Below the pieces are notes generated by a model. That model was not told the DNA's origin, made no database searches, and was given only the letters and a program-made list of their open reading frames with translations. A stretch of DNA of 5,556 nucleotides from an uncultured Oscillospiraceae bacterium. GTDB lineage: Bacteria > Bacillota > Clostridia > Oscillospirales > Oscillospiraceae. Of this stretch, positions 4,735-5,556 are shown one piece after another; the stretch's first letter is position 1; every line of letters starts with the position of its first letter. A program made the position numbers and the translations under genes. The stretch is from the NCBI GenBank assembly GCA_958426425.1, contig CATZYY010000157.1, positions 1-5,556 of the forward strand, written 5' to 3'.

Positions 4735-5556
4735 TTATTTCGCCAAAACCTTCTTCAGCTTGGCAAAGCGGGGCAGGGAGTCCTGCTTGGGCAGCTTGGG
4801 CTCGCCCTGGATCAGGGGCAGCACGTAGTCGATGAAGGGCTTCTCCACGCCGTTGTGGGCAGCGTTGATCCACTCCAGAGGCACCTTCTTCTCGGTGTTG
4901 GCCACGTCGGTCAGGCCCAGCAGTTTGGTCTTGCAGACATACTGACCATTCTCATAGCTGCGCTCGAAGCCCACCATCTTGTCGGTGATGCCGGCCACGG
5001 CGTTCTCCACGGCGGCCTTGCCGGACATGAAGCTCTCCTCGATATCGGTCTCGGAGGCAAGGTGCGCGCCGCAGCGCTGCAGCAGGCTCAGCTCGATGCC
5101 CCGGACCTTGGCGCCGGTACGCTCCTTGACCACCTGGGCAAGCATGGCGGCAAGGCCGCCCAGCTGGGCGTGGCCGAAGCCGTCGGTGGCGGAGGTCTTG
5201 GCCTCGGAGACGAAGGAGCCGTCGGCGTAGTGGATGCCCTCGGACACGGCTACCATGCAGTTGCCCTTCTCCTTGTAGATGCGCTCCACATCGGAGAGGA
5301 ACTGCTCCATGTCGAAGTCCACCTCCGGCAGGTACACCAGGTCGGGACCTGCGCCGTAGGCGGTGGCGAGAGCGGCGGCGCCGGCCAGCCATCCGGCGTG
5401 GCGGCCCATGATCTCGATGATGCAGACCATGCCGGTGTCATACACCCGGGCGTCCTGATAGACCTCCATGCAGGAGGTGGCGATGTACTTGGCGGCGGAG
5501 GCGAAGCCGGGGCAGTGGTCGGTGCCGAAGAGGTCGTTGTCGATGGTCTTGGGCAC
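4735..5556 (-). CDS. pfp: 6-phosphofructokinase, probably pyrophosphate-dependent (5'-truncated by the window)
   Basis: The visible 274 codons (273 residues plus TAA at 4735-4737) are the C-terminal two thirds of a phosphofructokinase. The first codon in the window is GTG, read here as an internal Val of a 'VPKTIDNDL' motif, so the true start lies beyond 5556. A further 125-140 residues would be expected for a protein of about 400. PKTIDND (visible residues 2-8) carries the catalytic Asp, and its Lys replaces the Gly of ATP-dependent enzymes (PGTIDND), a hallmark of PPi use. MGRHAGWLAG (50-59) and VSEG (104-107) are fructose-6-phosphate-binding segments. RCGAHLASETDIEESF (161-176) is the conserved C-terminal region of the family. 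The enzyme phosphorylates fructose 6-phosphate to the 1,6-bisphosphate in glycolysis, reversibly if PPi-dependent. The codon use is GC-rich like the rest of the chromosome. Donor specificity also depends on a glycine-rich loop outside the window, so PPi use is likely but not proved. Confidence 0.92.
   Translation of the reverse strand: MPKTIDNDLFGTDHCPGFASAAKYIATSCMEVYQDARVYDTGMVCIIEIMGRHAGWLAGAAALATAYGAGPDLVYLPEVDFDMEQFLSDVERIYKEKGNCMVAVSEGIHYADGSFVSEAKTSATDGFGHAQLGGLAAMLAQVVKERTGAKVRGIELSLLQRCGAHLASETDIEESFMSGKAAVENAVAGITDKMVGFERSYENGQYVCKTKLLGLTDVANTEKKVPLEWINAAHNGVEKPFIDYVLPLIQGEPKLPKQDSLPRFAKLKKVLAK

Noticed and set aside
1..5556. CRISPR arrays, insertion sequences, phage attachment sites, rRNA or tRNA genes
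   Set aside because: No regularly spaced repeats, transposase motifs, terminal inverted repeats with target duplications, or tRNA cloverleaf were seen on either strand.

Overview
The window is a GC-rich stretch of a chromosome, probably from an endospore-forming Firmicute of the Oscillospiraceae type (Flavonifractor/Oscillibacter-like). This placement is an inference from four things: high GC in most genes, strong AGGAGG-type ribosome binding sites, two spore-morphogenesis genes, and a phosphofructokinase of the clostridial PPi-dependent type. No species can be named from the sequence alone.

Layout from left to right. Positions 1-89 hold the last 28 codons of an ABC-transporter ATPase of the polar amino acid type, closed by a strong TTCG-loop terminator (112-150). 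After a short convergent gap, a minus-strand block runs from 2884 down to 338. It encodes Ogt (O6-alkylguanine-DNA alkyltransferase), a 50-residue Cys-rich membrane miniprotein, a 24-residue SpoVM homolog, and a 512-residue SPOCS (DUF3794) + LysM protein matching SipL/SpoVID. The two tiny genes are easily missed by automated annotation. A roughly 370-bp, very GC-rich divergent region separates ogt from coaX (type III pantothenate kinase, 3258-4028, plus strand). coaX is followed 15 bp later by an AT-richer, probably acquired locus. That locus encodes a winged-helix domain and an HNH nuclease domain in two overlapping frames (4044-4659), and looks like a frameshifted or split WHD-HNH nuclease. 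A perfect 38-bp palindrome (4682-4719) acts as a two-way terminator against the last gene, a 5'-truncated PPi-type 6-phosphofructokinase on the minus strand (4735 to the window edge).

The most notable content is the spoVM-sipL pair. In Bacillus, SpoVM anchors the coat ATPase SpoIVA to the forespore membrane, and SpoVID binds both; in Clostridioides difficile the SPOCS/LysM protein SipL binds SpoIVA. Here the membrane anchor and the SpoIVA partner lie next to each other. A sigma-E-like promoter appears to overlap the spoVM stop codon and could drive sipL. An undescribed membrane miniprotein sits 15 bp upstream of spoVM and is a candidate new member of this module. The other genes (coaX, pfp, ogt, the ABC transporter) are ordinary housekeeping functions.
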